From NCBI RefSeq assembly GCF_012927085.1, contig NZ_JABBFX010000005.1, positions 1 through 64,000 of the forward strand: 64,000 bases of DNA, written 5' to 3'. The first letter of the stretch is position 1. Every line of letters starts with the position of its first letter. Made by a program: the position numbers and the translations under genes. Positions 1-17,426 of this stretch are shown here, in pieces. Source of the stretch: Ramlibacter agri. Its GTDB lineage: Bacteria > Pseudomonadota > Gammaproteobacteria > Burkholderiales > Burkholderiaceae_C. The notes below the pieces were generated by a model. It searched no databases. It was given only the letters and a program-made list of their open reading frames with translations, and was not told the origin of the DNA.

Positions 1-299
<299 letters not shown>

Positions 300-356
300 G
301 CAAGGTTATTCGGGGTGCCCGATAATGTCGGGTTCCCCGGATCAACCGGTTTCCGG

Positions 357-432
357 AGGGGTATAGCTCAATTGGCAGAGCGTCGGTCTCCAAAACCGAA
401 GGTTGTAGGTTCGATTCCTACTGCCCCTGCCA
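357..432 (+). tRNA. trnW: tRNA-Trp (anticodon CCA)
   Basis: This is a 76-base cloverleaf with encoded 3' CCA. The acceptor stem AGGGGTA pairs with TGCCCCT (one T-G wobble). The D stem is GCTC/GAGC, the anticodon stem TCGGT/ACCGA holds the loop CTCCAAA with anticodon CCA, and the T arm is GTAGG-TTCGATT-CCTAC. It sits between tuf and secE, as in other betaproteobacteria, and is probably processed from a tuf-containing transcript. Confidence 0.97.
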
Positions 433-453
433 CCCGAGTGGCACCGAAAAACA

Positions 454-512
454 GGACGCCCGCCCCGCGCGGCGGGCGTCCAAAGAGAACCCGCCGTAGC
501 CCGGCGGGTTTG
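454..512 (+). terminator. Tandem hairpins between tRNA-Trp and secE
   Basis: There are two stem-loops. Bases 454-464 (GGACGCCCGCC) pair perfectly with 471-481. Bases 488-495 (AACCCGCC) pair with 503-510, followed by a short T stretch. The second looks like a weak intrinsic terminator closing the tuf-tRNA unit ahead of secE. Partial read-through is equally possible, because secE starts only about 35 bases later. Confidence 0.55.
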
Positions 513-546
513 GCGTCTTGAAGACGCTCAAGCTTTGAGAGCAGGA

Positions 547-930
547 ATGGCAACCACGCAAGTTGAAACCGTCACCACCGGCGCTGACAAGGCCAAGCTG
601 GCCGCGGCCGTCGTCCTGGTGATCGCCGCGCTGGCCGGGTTCTACATCCTCGGCAAGCAGGGGGCCCTGGCCCAGTGGGGCGCGCTGATCGTCGGTCTGG
701 TGGCCGCCGCCGCAGTGTTCTTCGTGTCCGAGCCGGGCAAGGAACTGATCGGCTTCGGCCGCGAGTCGGTCAAGGAAGTCCGCAAGGTCGTCTGGCCCAC
801 CCGCAAGGAAGCCATCCAGATGACGGCCTACGTGTTCGCCTTCGTCGTGATCATGGCGCTGTTCCTGTTCGTCACCGACAAGACTCTCGAGTGGGTGTTC
901 TACGACCTGATCCTGGGGTGGAAGAGGTAA
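547..930 (+). CDS. secE: Preprotein translocase subunit SecE
   Basis: SecE is the small essential subunit that clamps the SecY channel in the inner membrane. The 127-residue product has three hydrophobic segments (about residues 16-36, 41-60 and 97-118), the beta/gammaproteobacterial three-TM form. The conserved cytoplasmic segment just before the last TM is clear: [21 protein letters not shown] chose ATG 547 over the in-frame TTG at 535 because GAGA lies about six bases upstream and the family begins near here. The stop overlaps the nusG start by one base (TAATG), so the two are translationally coupled. Confidence 0.95.
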   Translation: MATTQVETVTTGADKAKLAAAVVLVIAALAGFYILGKQGALAQWGALIVGLVAAAAVFFVSEPGKELIGFGRESVKEVRKVVWPTRKEAIQMTAYVFAFVVIMALFLFVTDKTLEWVFYDLILGWKR

Positions 931-1529
931 TGAGCGAAATCGAAAACGGCCAGGAAGAAGGCCAGCAGCCCGAGGCTGCCGCCAAGCCGACCAACCCGGA
1001 CCTGCGCTGGTACGTGGTGCACGCCTACTCCGGCATGGAGAAGGCGGTCGAACGCAACATCCGCGAGCGCATCAATCGCGCTGGCATGCAGGACATGTTC
1101 GGCGAGATCCTGGTGCCCACCGAGGAAGTCGTCGAGATCAAGAACGGCCAGAAGCGCACCTCCGAGCGCCGCTTCTACCCCGGCTACGTGCTGGTGCAGA
1201 TGGTCATGAACGACGAATCCTGGCACCTGGTGAAGCACACCAACAAGGTGACCGGCTTCGTCGGCGGCGCCAAGAACCGTCCGGCCCCGATCAGCGACGA
1301 CGAAGTCGCCAAGATCATGGGCCAGATGGAAGAGGGCGTCGAGAAGCCCCGCCACAAGGTCGAATTCATCGTGGGCGAGTACGTGCGCGTCAAGGACGGC
1401 CCGTTCACCGACTTCAACGGCACGGTCGAAGAAGTCAACTACGAGAAGAGCAAGGTGCGCGTTTCGGTCACGATCTTCGGACGCGCGACGCCTGTGGAAT
1501 TGGAATTCAGCCAGGTCGAGAAGACCTGA
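930..1529 (+). CDS. nusG: Transcription termination/antitermination protein NusG
   Basis: NusG binds the RNA polymerase clamp, links it to Rho or the ribosome, and suppresses pausing. The product has 199 residues. An acidic Gln/Glu-rich N-terminal tail (1-22) precedes the NGN domain starting at [19 protein letters not shown]. The KOW motif lies near the C terminus ([20 protein letters not shown]). The ATG shares one base with the secE stop. Length and order are normal for the family. Confidence 0.97.
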   Translation: MSEIENGQEEGQQPEAAAKPTNPDLRWYVVHAYSGMEKAVERNIRERINRAGMQDMFGEILVPTEEVVEIKNGQKRTSERRFYPGYVLVQMVMNDESWHLVKHTNKVTGFVGGAKNRPAPISDDEVAKIMGQMEEGVEKPRHKVEFIVGEYVRVKDGPFTDFNGTVEEVNYEKSKVRVSVTIFGRATPVELEFSQVEKT

Positions 1530-1533
1530 GCGC

Positions 1534-1600
1534 GGTGCGCAGCAAAGCTGCGCACCCTACAGATTCGCGCAACCTGGCTCGGCGCGATAACCAACGAGCC
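1534..1600 (+). promoter_or_regulatory. rplK leader hairpins, candidate L1 binding site
   Basis: The 120-base gap before rplK holds a perfect 10-bp stem with a three-base loop (1534-1543 with 1547-1556, no T run) and a second stem GGCTCG (1576-1581) with CGAGCC (1595-1600). In the L11 operon, ribosomal protein L1 represses translation by binding a stem with an asymmetric loop just before rplK. The second stem is in the right place for this. I infer the role from position. The first hairpin could instead be an RNA-processing or pausing element. Confidence 0.5.
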
Positions 1601-1649
1601 TCAACCCCGGGGAGCCGCAAGGCGTTAACACCCGCAAGGAAAGCAAGAC

Positions 1650-2081
1650 ATGGCTAAGAAGATTGTCGGCTTCATCAAGCTGCAAGTCCCGGCCGGCAAG
1701 GCGAACCCGTCGCCCCCGATCGGCCCCGCGCTGGGCCAGCGCGGCCTGAACATCATGGAGTTCTGCAAGGCGTTCAACGCCCAGACCCAAGGCGTCGAGC
1801 CGGGCCTGCCGCTGCCGGTGGTGATCACCGCCTTCGCGGACAAGAGCTTCACCTTCATCATCAAGACGCCGCCCGCGACCGTCCTGATCAAGAAGGCCAT
1901 CAAGCTGGACAAGGGCTCCGCCAAGCCGCACACGGACAAGGTCGGCAAGATCACCCGCGCGCAGCTGGAAGAAATCGCCAAGACCAAGCTGAAGGACATG
2001 AACGCTGCCAACGTGGACGCCGCTGTCCGCACCCTGGCCGGCTCCGCCCGCTCCATGGGCATCACGGTGGAAGGGCTCTAA
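1650..2081 (+). CDS. rplK: 50S ribosomal protein L11
   Basis: L11 is part of the GTPase-associated centre and the stringent-response (RelA) contact of the 50S subunit. The 143-residue product has the standard N-terminal domain ([20 protein letters not shown], then [15 protein letters not shown]) and the C-terminal 23S rRNA-binding domain ending in the typical RSMGITVEG. The start follows AAGGAAAG at a good distance. It is followed two bases later by rplA. Confidence 0.98.
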   Translation: MAKKIVGFIKLQVPAGKANPSPPIGPALGQRGLNIMEFCKAFNAQTQGVEPGLPLPVVITAFADKSFTFIIKTPPATVLIKKAIKLDKGSAKPHTDKVGKITRAQLEEIAKTKLKDMNAANVDAAVRTLAGSARSMGITVEGL

Positions 2082-2083
2082 TC

Positions 2084-2797
2084 ATGGCAAAGCTGACCAA
2101 GAAGCAGAAGTCCCTCGAGGGCAAGGTCGACAGCACCAAGCTGTATCCCCTGGGCGATGCCCTGGGCATGGTCAAGGGTGCCGCCACCGCCAAGTTCGAT
2201 GAGTCCATCGACGTGGCCGTGCAGCTGGGCATCGACCCGAAGAAGTCGGACCAGGTGGTCCGTGGCGCCGTCGTGATGCCCAATGGCACCGGCAAGACCA
2301 AGCGCGTCGCCGTGTTCGCCCAAGGCGCCAAGGCTGAAGAAGCCAAGGCCGCCGGCGCCGACATCGTCGGCATGGACGACCTGGCCGCCAAGGTCAAGGC
2401 TGGCGACATGCCCTTCGACGTGGTGATCGCCGCTCCGGACGCGATGCGCGTCGTCGGTACGCTGGGCCAGATCCTGGGCCCGCGCGGCCTGATGCCGAAC
2501 CCGAAGGTCGGCACCGTGACGCCCGATGTGGCGACCGCGGTGAAGAACGCCAAGGCGGGCCAGGTGCAGTTCCGCGCCGACAAGGCCGGCATCATCCACG
2601 CCACCATCGGCCGCCGCTCGTTCGAATCCGACAAGCTGCAAGGCAACCTGGTGGCGCTGATCGAAGCCCTCAACAAGGCCAAGCCGGCGTCCTCCAAGGG
2701 CGTGTACCTGCGCAAGGTGGCGGTGTCCTCCACGATGGGCCTGGGTGTCCGCGTGGACCTGCAGACCGTCAACGCGCAAGGCCAGGCGCAAGCCTGA
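2084..2797 (+). CDS. rplA: 50S ribosomal protein L1
   Basis: L1 forms the mobile stalk at the E site and is the translational repressor of its own L11 operon. The 237-residue product has normal length. It carries the two-domain L1 signature, including [18 protein letters not shown] and [16 protein letters not shown]. It is coupled to rplK (two-base gap). A structured leader, not a recognisable T-run terminator, separates it from rplJ. Confidence 0.98.
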   Translation: MAKLTKKQKSLEGKVDSTKLYPLGDALGMVKGAATAKFDESIDVAVQLGIDPKKSDQVVRGAVVMPNGTGKTKRVAVFAQGAKAEEAKAAGADIVGMDDLAAKVKAGDMPFDVVIAAPDAMRVVGTLGQILGPRGLMPNPKVGTVTPDVATAVKNAKAGQVQFRADKAGIIHATIGRRSFESDKLQGNLVALIEALNKAKPASSKGVYLRKVAVSSTMGLGVRVDLQTVNAQGQAQA

Positions 2798-3011
2798 TGA
2801 ATTGGCCGGGGCAACCCGGCCTGTGGTGGGCCACCGGGCAACCGGTGGGCCATCCAAGACCGCTGGCGAGGCGCGAGCCTCTTAATCGGAGAAAGCCAGC
2901 GCAGATGGCGATCCCGCCGACAGATGGAATTGAGAGATTTCTGAAGACGGTTGGTCGCTTGTACAAGGGCGCGCAACGGGGCAACCCGAAGCGCAATTGA
3001 AGGAGTAGACC
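2798..3011 (+). promoter_or_regulatory. rplJ (L10) leader with tandem GCAA-tetraloop hairpins
   Basis: This is the 214-base stretch between rplA and rplJ. Two 7-bp GC-rich hairpins with GCAA loops stand nine bases apart: 2804-2810 with 2815-2821, and 2831-2837 with 2842-2848. A smaller third one (CGGG-GCAA-CCCG, 2977-2988) sits just before the rplJ ribosome-binding site AAGGAG. In bacteria, the L10-(L12)n complex represses rplJL by binding such a leader. A 67-codon frame through the region (2797-3000) has no recognisable product, and I treat it as non-coding. Confidence 0.6.
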
Positions 3012-3530
3012 TTGAGTCTGAATCGCAGTGAGAAGCAAGCCGTCGTCGAAGAGGTGACGGCTCTCGCCGCTAAAGCTCAAACGCTGGTGATGGCGGAATA
3101 CCGCGGCATCACGGTCGCCGACATGACGAAGCTGCGCGTTGCCGCGCGCGGCGCTGGCGTGGAACTGAGTGTTCTGAAGAACACTCTGGCCCGCCGCGCC
3201 GTGAAGGGCAGCCAGTTCGAAGTGGCGGAAGGCCAGATGACCGGTCCGCTGATCTACGGCTTCTCCGTGGACGCTGTGGCCGCCGCCAAGGTGGTGGCCG
3301 ACTTCGCGAAGACCAACGACAAGCTGGTCATTCGCGGTGGCGCGTTCGCGGGCAAGGCCCTGGACGTCAACGGCGTGAAGCAACTGGCAAACATCCCGAC
3401 GAAGGAAGTCCTGCTGGCGCAGCTTTGCGGCTTGCTGATGTCGCCCATTTCCCGCACCGCGGTGGTGCTGGGCGCTCTGGCGAAGAAAAAGGAAGAGCCG
3501 GCTGCAGAAGCCGCCCCGGTTGCTGCCTGA
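3012..3530 (+). CDS. rplJ: 50S ribosomal protein L10
   Basis: L10 anchors the L7/L12 stalk dimers to 23S rRNA and autoregulates rplJL. It has 172 residues and begins at TTG (L10 is often started with a non-ATG codon). TTG 3012 is supported by AAGGAG seven bases upstream and by the typical N terminus [14 protein letters not shown]. The RNA-binding domain is followed by an Ala/Pro/Glu-rich C-terminal helix region ([15 protein letters not shown]) that carries L12. Confidence 0.96.
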   Translation: MSLNRSEKQAVVEEVTALAAKAQTLVMAEYRGITVADMTKLRVAARGAGVELSVLKNTLARRAVKGSQFEVAEGQMTGPLIYGFSVDAVAAAKVVADFAKTNDKLVIRGGAFAGKALDVNGVKQLANIPTKEVLLAQLCGLLMSPISRTAVVLGALAKKKEEPAAEAAPVAA

Positions 3531-3572
3531 CAGCAGCCCTGCTCAACACCAACTTATTCAGGAAAGATCAAA

Positions 3573-3950
3573 ATGGCATTCGACAAAGACGCATTTCTGA
3601 CGGCGCTGGACAGCATGTCCGTCATGGAACTCAATGACCTGGTGAAGGCCATTGAAGAGAAGTTCGGCGTGTCCGCCGCCGCCATGGCCGCTCCGGCCGC
3701 CGCCGGTGGTGGCGCCGCCGCCGCCGCCGTGGAAGAGAAGACCGAGTTCACCGTGCAGCTGATGGAAGCCGGCGCGCAGAAGGTGGGCGTCATCAAGGCC
3801 GTCCGTGAAATCACGGGCCTGGGCCTGAAGGAAGCCAAGGACCTGGTCGACGGCGCTCCGAAGCCCGTCAAGGAAGGCATGAACAAGGCCGACGCCGAAG
3901 CCGCCAAGAAGAAGCTGGAAGACGCCGGCGCCAAGGTCGAACTGAAGTAA
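3573..3950 (+). CDS. rplL: 50S ribosomal protein L7/L12
   Basis: This is the multi-copy stalk protein that recruits translational GTPases. The 125-residue product has an N-terminal dimerisation domain, an Ala/Gly hinge (about 34-52: [17 protein letters not shown]) and the C-terminal domain with [21 protein letters not shown] Shine-Dalgarno AGGAAAG precedes ATG 3573. The gene forms an operon with rplJ upstream and is followed by an attenuator-like hairpin before rpoB. Confidence 0.98.
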   Translation: MAFDKDAFLTALDSMSVMELNDLVKAIEEKFGVSAAAMAAPAAAGGGAAAAAVEEKTEFTVQLMEAGAQKVGVIKAVREITGLGLKEAKDLVDGAPKPVKEGMNKADAEAAKKKLEDAGAKVELK

Positions 3951-3967
3951 TTCGCCCTTTGCAGCCG

Positions 3968-4004
3968 AGGCTGGAGAGTCCGAAAGGGCCTCCAGCCTTT
4001 GTTG
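3968..4004 (+). terminator. rplL-rpoB attenuator
   Basis: AGGCTGGAG (3968-3976) pairs with CTCCAGCCT (3990-3998), followed by TTGTTGCTTG. In the beta operon of enteric bacteria, a partial terminator between rplL and rpoB sets a several-fold lower output for polymerase than for the stalk protein. Position and structure match that role, and the interrupted T tract fits incomplete termination. The remaining ~190 bases to rpoB show no further hairpin that I could make out. Confidence 0.7.
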
Positions 4005-4194
4005 CTTGTTGAAAACAGCCAAAAGCAACCCCATCTGGGAATGTTTTTGAGTGTTTTCTGATCCGACTGCAGAAGACTGCTTGGTTCGGGCGCCGTGCAA
4101 CGCGGTGCCGTCCGCCAAGGTTGGTAGTGGCCAACCCGCCAAGACTACCCCTGTGAACGGGGTCGCCAGTTGCGAGACCTAGCCCGGAGATCTC

Positions 4195-8307
<4,113 letters not shown>

Positions 8308-8326
8308 TCAAGGAAGGACAGAACGA

Positions 8327-12556
<4,230 letters not shown>

Positions 12557-12574
12557 GCGGTTTCCGCCTAAACT

Positions 12575-12607
12575 GGGCGCCACCCCGCAAGGGTTGGCGC
12601 CCTTTTT
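12575..12607 (+). terminator. Intrinsic terminator after rpoC
   Basis: GGGCGCCA (12575-12582) pairs with TGGCGCCC (12595-12602), followed by five Ts. This closes the rpoBC unit. The next gene starts only 17 bases after the T run, so either read-through or an embedded promoter must feed it. Confidence 0.88.
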
Positions 12608-12624
12608 CTTTGTGATTGCAAGGA

Positions 12625-13185
12625 ATGGATTCCTCGCTCGTTCCGTGGATCGTCGCTGCCGTCACCCTGTTCTGGGCGGTCGGCGCCTACAACCGCCTGG
12701 TGCGCCTGCGCTCGGAGGCCAACGCCGCCTTTGCGCAGCTGGAAACCGAGCTGGCCAAGCAGGTGGCGCTCGTGACCTCGTGCATCCCGCCCGAGGAGGA
12801 CCAGCACGCGTCGCAGTTCTCCGGCGGCAGTGCCTTCTGGGGCGGGCTGCAAGGTGCGGCGGCGCAGCTGTCGGTGGCGCTGTCCTCGGCGCGCGCACGG
12901 CCGCTCGACGCCGAGCGCATCGCCACGCTGGGTGCCGCGCAGGAGGTGCTGGGCACCGCCTGGGAACGGGCCGAGCGCGACGACGCGCACGACCTCGCCG
13001 GCCCGCGGCTGCCCCACAACGTCGGTGGCGAGCGCCAGCACATGGTGCACACCGCCCAGGCCGCGGCCGAGCATTTCAACGAAGCCGTGACTCGCTACAA
13101 CGAAGCGATCCAGCAATTTCCGGCGCAACTGCTTGCCTGGCTGTTCGGCTTCCAGCCGGGCCGGGGCTTGCGCGTGCGCCACTGA
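12625..13185 (+). CDS. LemA family protein
   Basis: The 186-residue product has one N-terminal membrane segment (about 6-23) directly followed by the LemA-type coiled-coil start YNRLVRLRSEANAAFAQLE. The C-terminal signature is HFNEAVTRYNEAIQQFPAQL. LemA proteins are membrane-anchored helical bundles exposed outside the cytoplasmic membrane. Their biochemical role is not settled. ATG 12625 has AAGGA directly against it (no spacing), so the in-frame TTG at 12616 remains a possible start. It is six bases from rsmB and probably cotranscribed with it. Confidence 0.8.
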   Translation: MDSSLVPWIVAAVTLFWAVGAYNRLVRLRSEANAAFAQLETELAKQVALVTSCIPPEEDQHASQFSGGSAFWGGLQGAAAQLSVALSSARARPLDAERIATLGAAQEVLGTAWERAERDDAHDLAGPRLPHNVGGERQHMVHTAQAAAEHFNEAVTRYNEAIQQFPAQLLAWLFGFQPGRGLRVRH

Positions 13186-13191
13186 GTTCCG

Positions 13192-14535
13192 ATGTCCCCT
13201 CCCGTTCCGCTCTGGCGGCAGCTGCAGGCTGCCGCATCCGTGCTCGCCGCTGTCCGGCGCGGCGAATCCGCGACGCCCGCACTGGCGCGCGTCGCCGCTG
13301 AATTGCGCCCCGGCGCGCAGGCGCTGGTGTTCCATGTACTGCGCAACCTGGGGCGCGCCGAGGCCTTGCGCAAGCAGCTCGCCAAGCGGGCACCGCCGCC
13401 GGCCGCCGACGCGCTGCTCTGCACCGCGCTGGCCCTGGCCTGGCGCGAAGAGGGCGCGCCCTATGCGCCGTTCACGCTGGTTGACCAGGCCGTGGAGGCC
13501 GCGAAACGCTCGCCCGAAACGCGCGCGCAGCAGGCTTTCATCAACGCCTGCCTGCGGCGCTTCCTGCGCGAGCGCGATGCGCTGGTGCAGGCGACGGACG
13601 CCGATCCGGTGGCGCGCTGGAACCATCCGCGCTGGTGGATCCAGAAGCTGCGGCACGACTGGCCGCAGGACTGGGAACGGATCCTGGAGGCGAACAACGC
13701 CGCGGCGCCGATGACCTTGCGGGTGAATGCGAGCCGGGCGACGGTCGCGGCGATGCAGGAGCGATTCGCCGCGGCTGGCATTGCGGCGACGCGGAACGGG
13801 GAGTACGGGCTCACCCTGGAGCGGCCCATGCCGGTGCAGGAGATTCCGGGCTTCGGCGAAGGGGCGGTGTCTGTGCAGGATGCGGCGGCGCAGTTGGCTG
13901 CGCCGTTGGTGATGGCGTCGGCCGGCGCCGTGCCCAAGAGAATTCTCGATGCCTGTGCTGCGCCGGGCGGCAAGACAGCGCACATCGCGGAGCTCGCGCC
14001 GGGCGCCGAGTTGCTGGCGCTGGACGTCGACCCGGCGCGCTGCGAACGCATCCACGAGAACCTGCAGCGACTCGGACTGCAGGCGGAGGTGCTGGCCGCC
14101 GATGCCGGGGAAACGGCCCAATGGTGGGACGGCCGGCCCTTCGATGCGATCCTGCTCGACGCGCCTTGCACGGCCTCGGGCATCGTGCGCCGGCACCCGG
14201 ACGTACGCTGGCTGCGGCGGGAAGGCGACGTGGCCCAGCTTGCTCGACAGCAGGAGCGTCTGCTTACTGCGCTGTGGCCCTTGCTCGCACCGGGTGGCCG
14301 GTTGGTGTACTGCACCTGCTCGGTGTTCAAGGCCGAGGGCGAAGCCCAGGTGGAGGCGTTTGTTGCACACAACAGCGGCGCGCGTTTGCGGCCTGCGACT
14401 GGCCATTTGAGGCCCTCCGGTGGGGCGTTGGGGCAGGGCGTCCCGGACAATGAGCCAGGTGACCACGACGGCTTCTTCTACGCGGTGCTGGAAAAAAGTG
14501 CACGCAATGCACCTGCGCACCCGGCTGTGGCTTGA
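13192..14535 (+). CDS. rsmB: 16S rRNA (cytosine-967-C5)-methyltransferase RsmB
   Basis: This enzyme methylates C967 of 16S rRNA using S-adenosylmethionine. An N-terminal NusB-like RNA-binding domain spans about residues 8-140. The methyltransferase domain begins near 150. It shows the SAM motif DACAAPGGKT (about 259-268), motif IV DAPCTASG, and motif VI CTCSV, whose second cysteine (Cys376) is the family nucleophile. The length (447) is normal. The following gene overlaps its 3' end by 29 bases, which suggests translational coupling. Confidence 0.95.
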   Translation: MSPPVPLWRQLQAAASVLAAVRRGESATPALARVAAELRPGAQALVFHVLRNLGRAEALRKQLAKRAPPPAADALLCTALALAWREEGAPYAPFTLVDQAVEAAKRSPETRAQQAFINACLRRFLRERDALVQATDADPVARWNHPRWWIQKLRHDWPQDWERILEANNAAAPMTLRVNASRATVAAMQERFAAAGIAATRNGEYGLTLERPMPVQEIPGFGEGAVSVQDAAAQLAAPLVMASAGAVPKRILDACAAPGGKTAHIAELAPGAELLALDVDPARCERIHENLQRLGLQAEVLAADAGETAQWWDGRPFDAILLDAPCTASGIVRRHPDVRWLRREGDVAQLARQQERLLTALWPLLAPGGRLVYCTCSVFKAEGEAQVEAFVAHNSGARLRPATGHLRPSGGALGQGVPDNEPGDHDGFFYAVLEKSARNAPAHPAVA

Positions 14536-15130
14536 GCGCGCCGCGTCCGCCTGCGCCGTCGTCCTGCTGTTCGTGCTGTGCCTGGCCGCCGTGCCGGCCC
14601 GCGCCGACTACGCCGGCACGGAAGTCACGCACATGCTGGTGGAGCGCAGCGAGGACGGCGTCCACCTGTCCGCCACGGTCCACTTCGAGCTGCCGGCCGT
14701 GGTGGACGATGCCCTGGCCAAGGGCATTCCGATGTACTTCGTGGCCGAGGCCGCGATCTATCGCGACCGCTGGTACTGGTACGACAAGCGCGTCGCGAGC
14801 GCCGCGCGCCATTTCCGCCTGAGTTTCCAGCCGCTCACGCGCCGCTGGCGCCTGCAGGTCTCGCCGACGCCCATCGGCAACTCCGGCCTGGTGCTGGGCC
14901 AGATGTTCGACAGCCGCGACGAGGCGCTGGCGGCGCTGCAGCGCTTTTCGCGCTGGCGCATCGCCGATGCGGCCGAGGTCGACCCCGAGAGCATCCACAC
15001 GGTCGAATTCCGGTTCAGACTCGACGTTTCGCAGCTGCCGCGCCCCTTCCAGATCGGCGCCGTGGGCCAGAGTGACTGGAACCTCTCGGCGTCGCGCGCG
15101 GTGCGGCTGCAGCTGGACCACAACCGGTGA
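14507..15130 (+). CDS. DUF4390 domain-containing exported protein
   Basis: The 207-residue product has an N-terminal signal sequence (about 1-36, ending AVPARA). The mature domain (TEVTHMLVERSEDGVHLSAT, then IPMYFVAEAAIYRDRWYWYD) matches the DUF4390 family as I know it. That family is found in betaproteobacteria next to ntrY-like kinases and has no established function. ATG 14507 lies inside the end of rsmB. The stop overlaps the GTG of the kinase gene by four bases (GTGA), so the three genes form a tight unit. Confidence 0.82.
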   Translation: MHLRTRLWLERAASACAVVLLFVLCLAAVPARADYAGTEVTHMLVERSEDGVHLSATVHFELPAVVDDALAKGIPMYFVAEAAIYRDRWYWYDKRVASAARHFRLSFQPLTRRWRLQVSPTPIGNSGLVLGQMFDSRDEALAALQRFSRWRIADAAEVDPESIHTVEFRFRLDVSQLPRPFQIGAVGQSDWNLSASRAVRLQLDHNR

Positions 15131-17397
15131 ACCTGCCCCGCCCGCCCGAAGGCCCGGCGCGCGCCCTGGTGAAGGGCACGCGCGCCTGGCGCTGGACGCT
15201 GGTGGTCGGCGTGGCGGTGCTGGTGGCCATCGGCATCGTGCTGATGTTCCTGCTGGCGCAGGCCACCAACAACCAGACTTTCTACGAGCGCAACTACGGC
15301 AAGCTGTTCGCGCTGAACATGGTCGTGGCCGGCATGCTGCTGGCGGTGATCCTGTGGGTCTCGGTGCGCCTGGTCTCGCGGCTGCGGCGCGGCAAGTTCG
15401 GCACGCGCCTGCTGATCAAGCTGGCGCTGATCTTCGGCCTGGTGGGCGTCGTGCCGGGCGTGCTGATCTACGTTGTGTCCTACCAGTTCGTGTCGCGCTC
15501 CATCGAAAGCTGGTTCGACGTGAAGGTGGAAGGCGCCCTGGATGCCGGCCTGAACCTGGGCCGCGCCACGCTGGACACGCTGTCCAACGACTTCGGCAAC
15601 AAGACGCGCGCGGCGGCCAGCCAGCTGGCGGAGACGCCCGATGCCTCCGCCGGCCTGGTGCTGGAGAAACTGCGCGACCAGCTCTCGGCCTCCGACGTGG
15701 TGCTGTGGAGCGGCAGCGGCCAGATGATCGCGAGCGCCGGGCAGTCGCGCTTCCAGCTGCGGCCCGAGCGGCCGACCGCGCAGCAGCTGCGCACCGTGCG
15801 CAACCAGCGGGTGATGACGGTGATCGAGGGCCTGGACGACCCGCAGAGCGCCATCAACAACGCCAAGATCAAGGCCATCGCCGTGGTGCCGCAGCCCAGC
15901 CTGGGCCTGCTCGCGGAGCCGCGCTACCTGCAGGCTACCAGCATCATCCCGCCCACGCTGGTGGCCAATGCGATCGCCGTGCAGGAGGCCTACCGCGAGT
16001 ACCAGGAGCGCGCCTTGGCGCGCGAAGGCCTGCGGCGCATGTACATCGGCACGCTGACCCTGAGCTTCTTCCTGGCGGTGATTGGCGCGGTGTTGCTGGC
16101 CATCCTGCTGGGCAACCAGCTCGCGCGGCCCCTGCTGCTGCTGGCCGCCGGCGTCAGCGAGGTGGCGGCGGGCGACCTGTCGCCCAAGCCGGCGCTGCAG
16201 GGCAAGGACGAACTCGGCGGCCTGACGCGGGCCTTCGCCGAGATGACCAAGCAGCTGGCGGAGGCGCGGGCCGCGGTGGACAAGAGCATGGGCCAGTTGC
16301 GGGCAGCCCGGGCCAACCTGCAGACCATCCTGGACAATCTGACGGCGGGCGTGATCGTGCTGGACGCGGAGGGCCGCATCCGCGCCTCGAACCCGGGCGC
16401 GGCGCGCATCCTGCGGCTGGACCTGGAGGCCTGGCATGCCAAGCCGCTGGCCGGCATCGAGGGCCTGGAGGCCTTCGGCGCGGCGGTGCAGCAGCGCTTC
16501 GACGACTTCCTGAGCGAGCGCTCACCGCAGGGTCCGGACCACTGGCAGCAGTCTTTCGAACTGAACACGGCCCATGCCGGCGAACCGGCGGCGAACATCA
16601 TCACCCTGGTCGCGCGGGGGGCCGAAATGCCGGGCCAGGCCCGTTTGTTGGTTTTTGACGACATTTCGGAGATCGTTTCCGCCCAACGGGCGCAGGCCTG
16701 GGGCGAGGTCGCGCGGCGCCTCGCGCACGAGATCAAGAACCCCCTGACGCCGATCCAGCTGTCGGCCGAACGGCTGGAAATGAAGCTGTCCTCGAAGCTG
16801 CAGGATGGCGAGAAGGCGATCCTCGAAAAGTCGGTGCACACCATCGTCGACCAGGTCGAATCGATGAAGCGGCTGGTGAACGAGTTCCGCGACTACGCGC
16901 GCCTGCCGGCGGCCGAATTGAAGCCGGTGGACCTGAACGCGTTGATCCACGACGTGCTGCTGCTCTACTCGCGCGAAGGGGACGCCACCAGAGGCGCGGC
17001 GCAGGTGCCGGTGCGCATGGAGCTCGATCCGGCAGCACCTCGCATCCTCGGCGACGCGCAGCAAGTACGGCAGGTGATCCACAACCTGCTGCAGAACGCG
17101 CAGGACGCCAGCGAAGGCCGCCCGGGCGGCTCCGTGCTGGTGCGCACGCAGCACAACGACACGACGCGGCGCGTCCGCCTGGTGGTCCAGGACGCCGGCG
17201 CCGGTTTCCCCGAGCACATCCTGAAAAAAGCCTTCGAGCCCTACGTCACCACCAAGCCCAAGGGCACCGGGCTGGGGCTCGCGGTCGTGAAAAAAATCGC
17301 GGATGAGCACGGAGCCCGCATAGAACTGAAGAACAGGGTGGAAAACGGAGTCATCCAGGGGGCCCAAGTCTCGTTATCATTTGGAGTTGCGAGTTAG
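15127..17397 (+). CDS. NtrY-like membrane sensor histidine kinase
   Basis: The 756-residue kinase has three N-terminal membrane helices (about 18-40, 58-82, 96-120), a periplasmic sensing region (about 120-305) and a fourth helix (about 307-328). A HAMP linker, a PAS domain (about 395-500) and the transmitter follow. The phospho-accepting His534 lies in LAHEIKNPLTPIQLSAERLE. The ATPase domain has GTGLGLAVVKKIADEHG. This is the NtrY architecture, often tied to nitrogen or redox sensing, but the signal here is unknown. GTG 15127 overlaps the upstream stop by four bases. The partner regulator begins 29 bases downstream. Confidence 0.9.
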   Translation: MNLPRPPEGPARALVKGTRAWRWTLVVGVAVLVAIGIVLMFLLAQATNNQTFYERNYGKLFALNMVVAGMLLAVILWVSVRLVSRLRRGKFGTRLLIKLALIFGLVGVVPGVLIYVVSYQFVSRSIESWFDVKVEGALDAGLNLGRATLDTLSNDFGNKTRAAASQLAETPDASAGLVLEKLRDQLSASDVVLWSGSGQMIASAGQSRFQLRPERPTAQQLRTVRNQRVMTVIEGLDDPQSAINNAKIKAIAVVPQPSLGLLAEPRYLQATSIIPPTLVANAIAVQEAYREYQERALAREGLRRMYIGTLTLSFFLAVIGAVLLAILLGNQLARPLLLLAAGVSEVAAGDLSPKPALQGKDELGGLTRAFAEMTKQLAEARAAVDKSMGQLRAARANLQTILDNLTAGVIVLDAEGRIRASNPGAARILRLDLEAWHAKPLAGIEGLEAFGAAVQQRFDDFLSERSPQGPDHWQQSFELNTAHAGEPAANIITLVARGAEMPGQARLLVFDDISEIVSAQRAQAWGEVARRLAHEIKNPLTPIQLSAERLEMKLSSKLQDGEKAILEKSVHTIVDQVESMKRLVNEFRDYARLPAAELKPVDLNALIHDVLLLYSREGDATRGAAQVPVRMELDPAAPRILGDAQQVRQVIHNLLQNAQDASEGRPGGSVLVRTQHNDTTRRVRLVVQDAGAGFPEHILKKAFEPYVTTKPKGTGLGLAVVKKIADEHGARIELKNRVENGVIQGAQVSLSFGVAS

Positions 17398-17426
17398 CAA
17401 CATTACACAGGGACGCACGGGGACTC

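Noticed and set aside
315..521. 68-codon frame across tRNA-Trp
   Set aside because: It reads through the tRNA and both following hairpins.
2797..3000. 67-codon frame between rplA and rplJ
   Set aside because: It runs through the hairpins of the L10 leader. The peptide resembles nothing known and its start overlaps the rplA stop.
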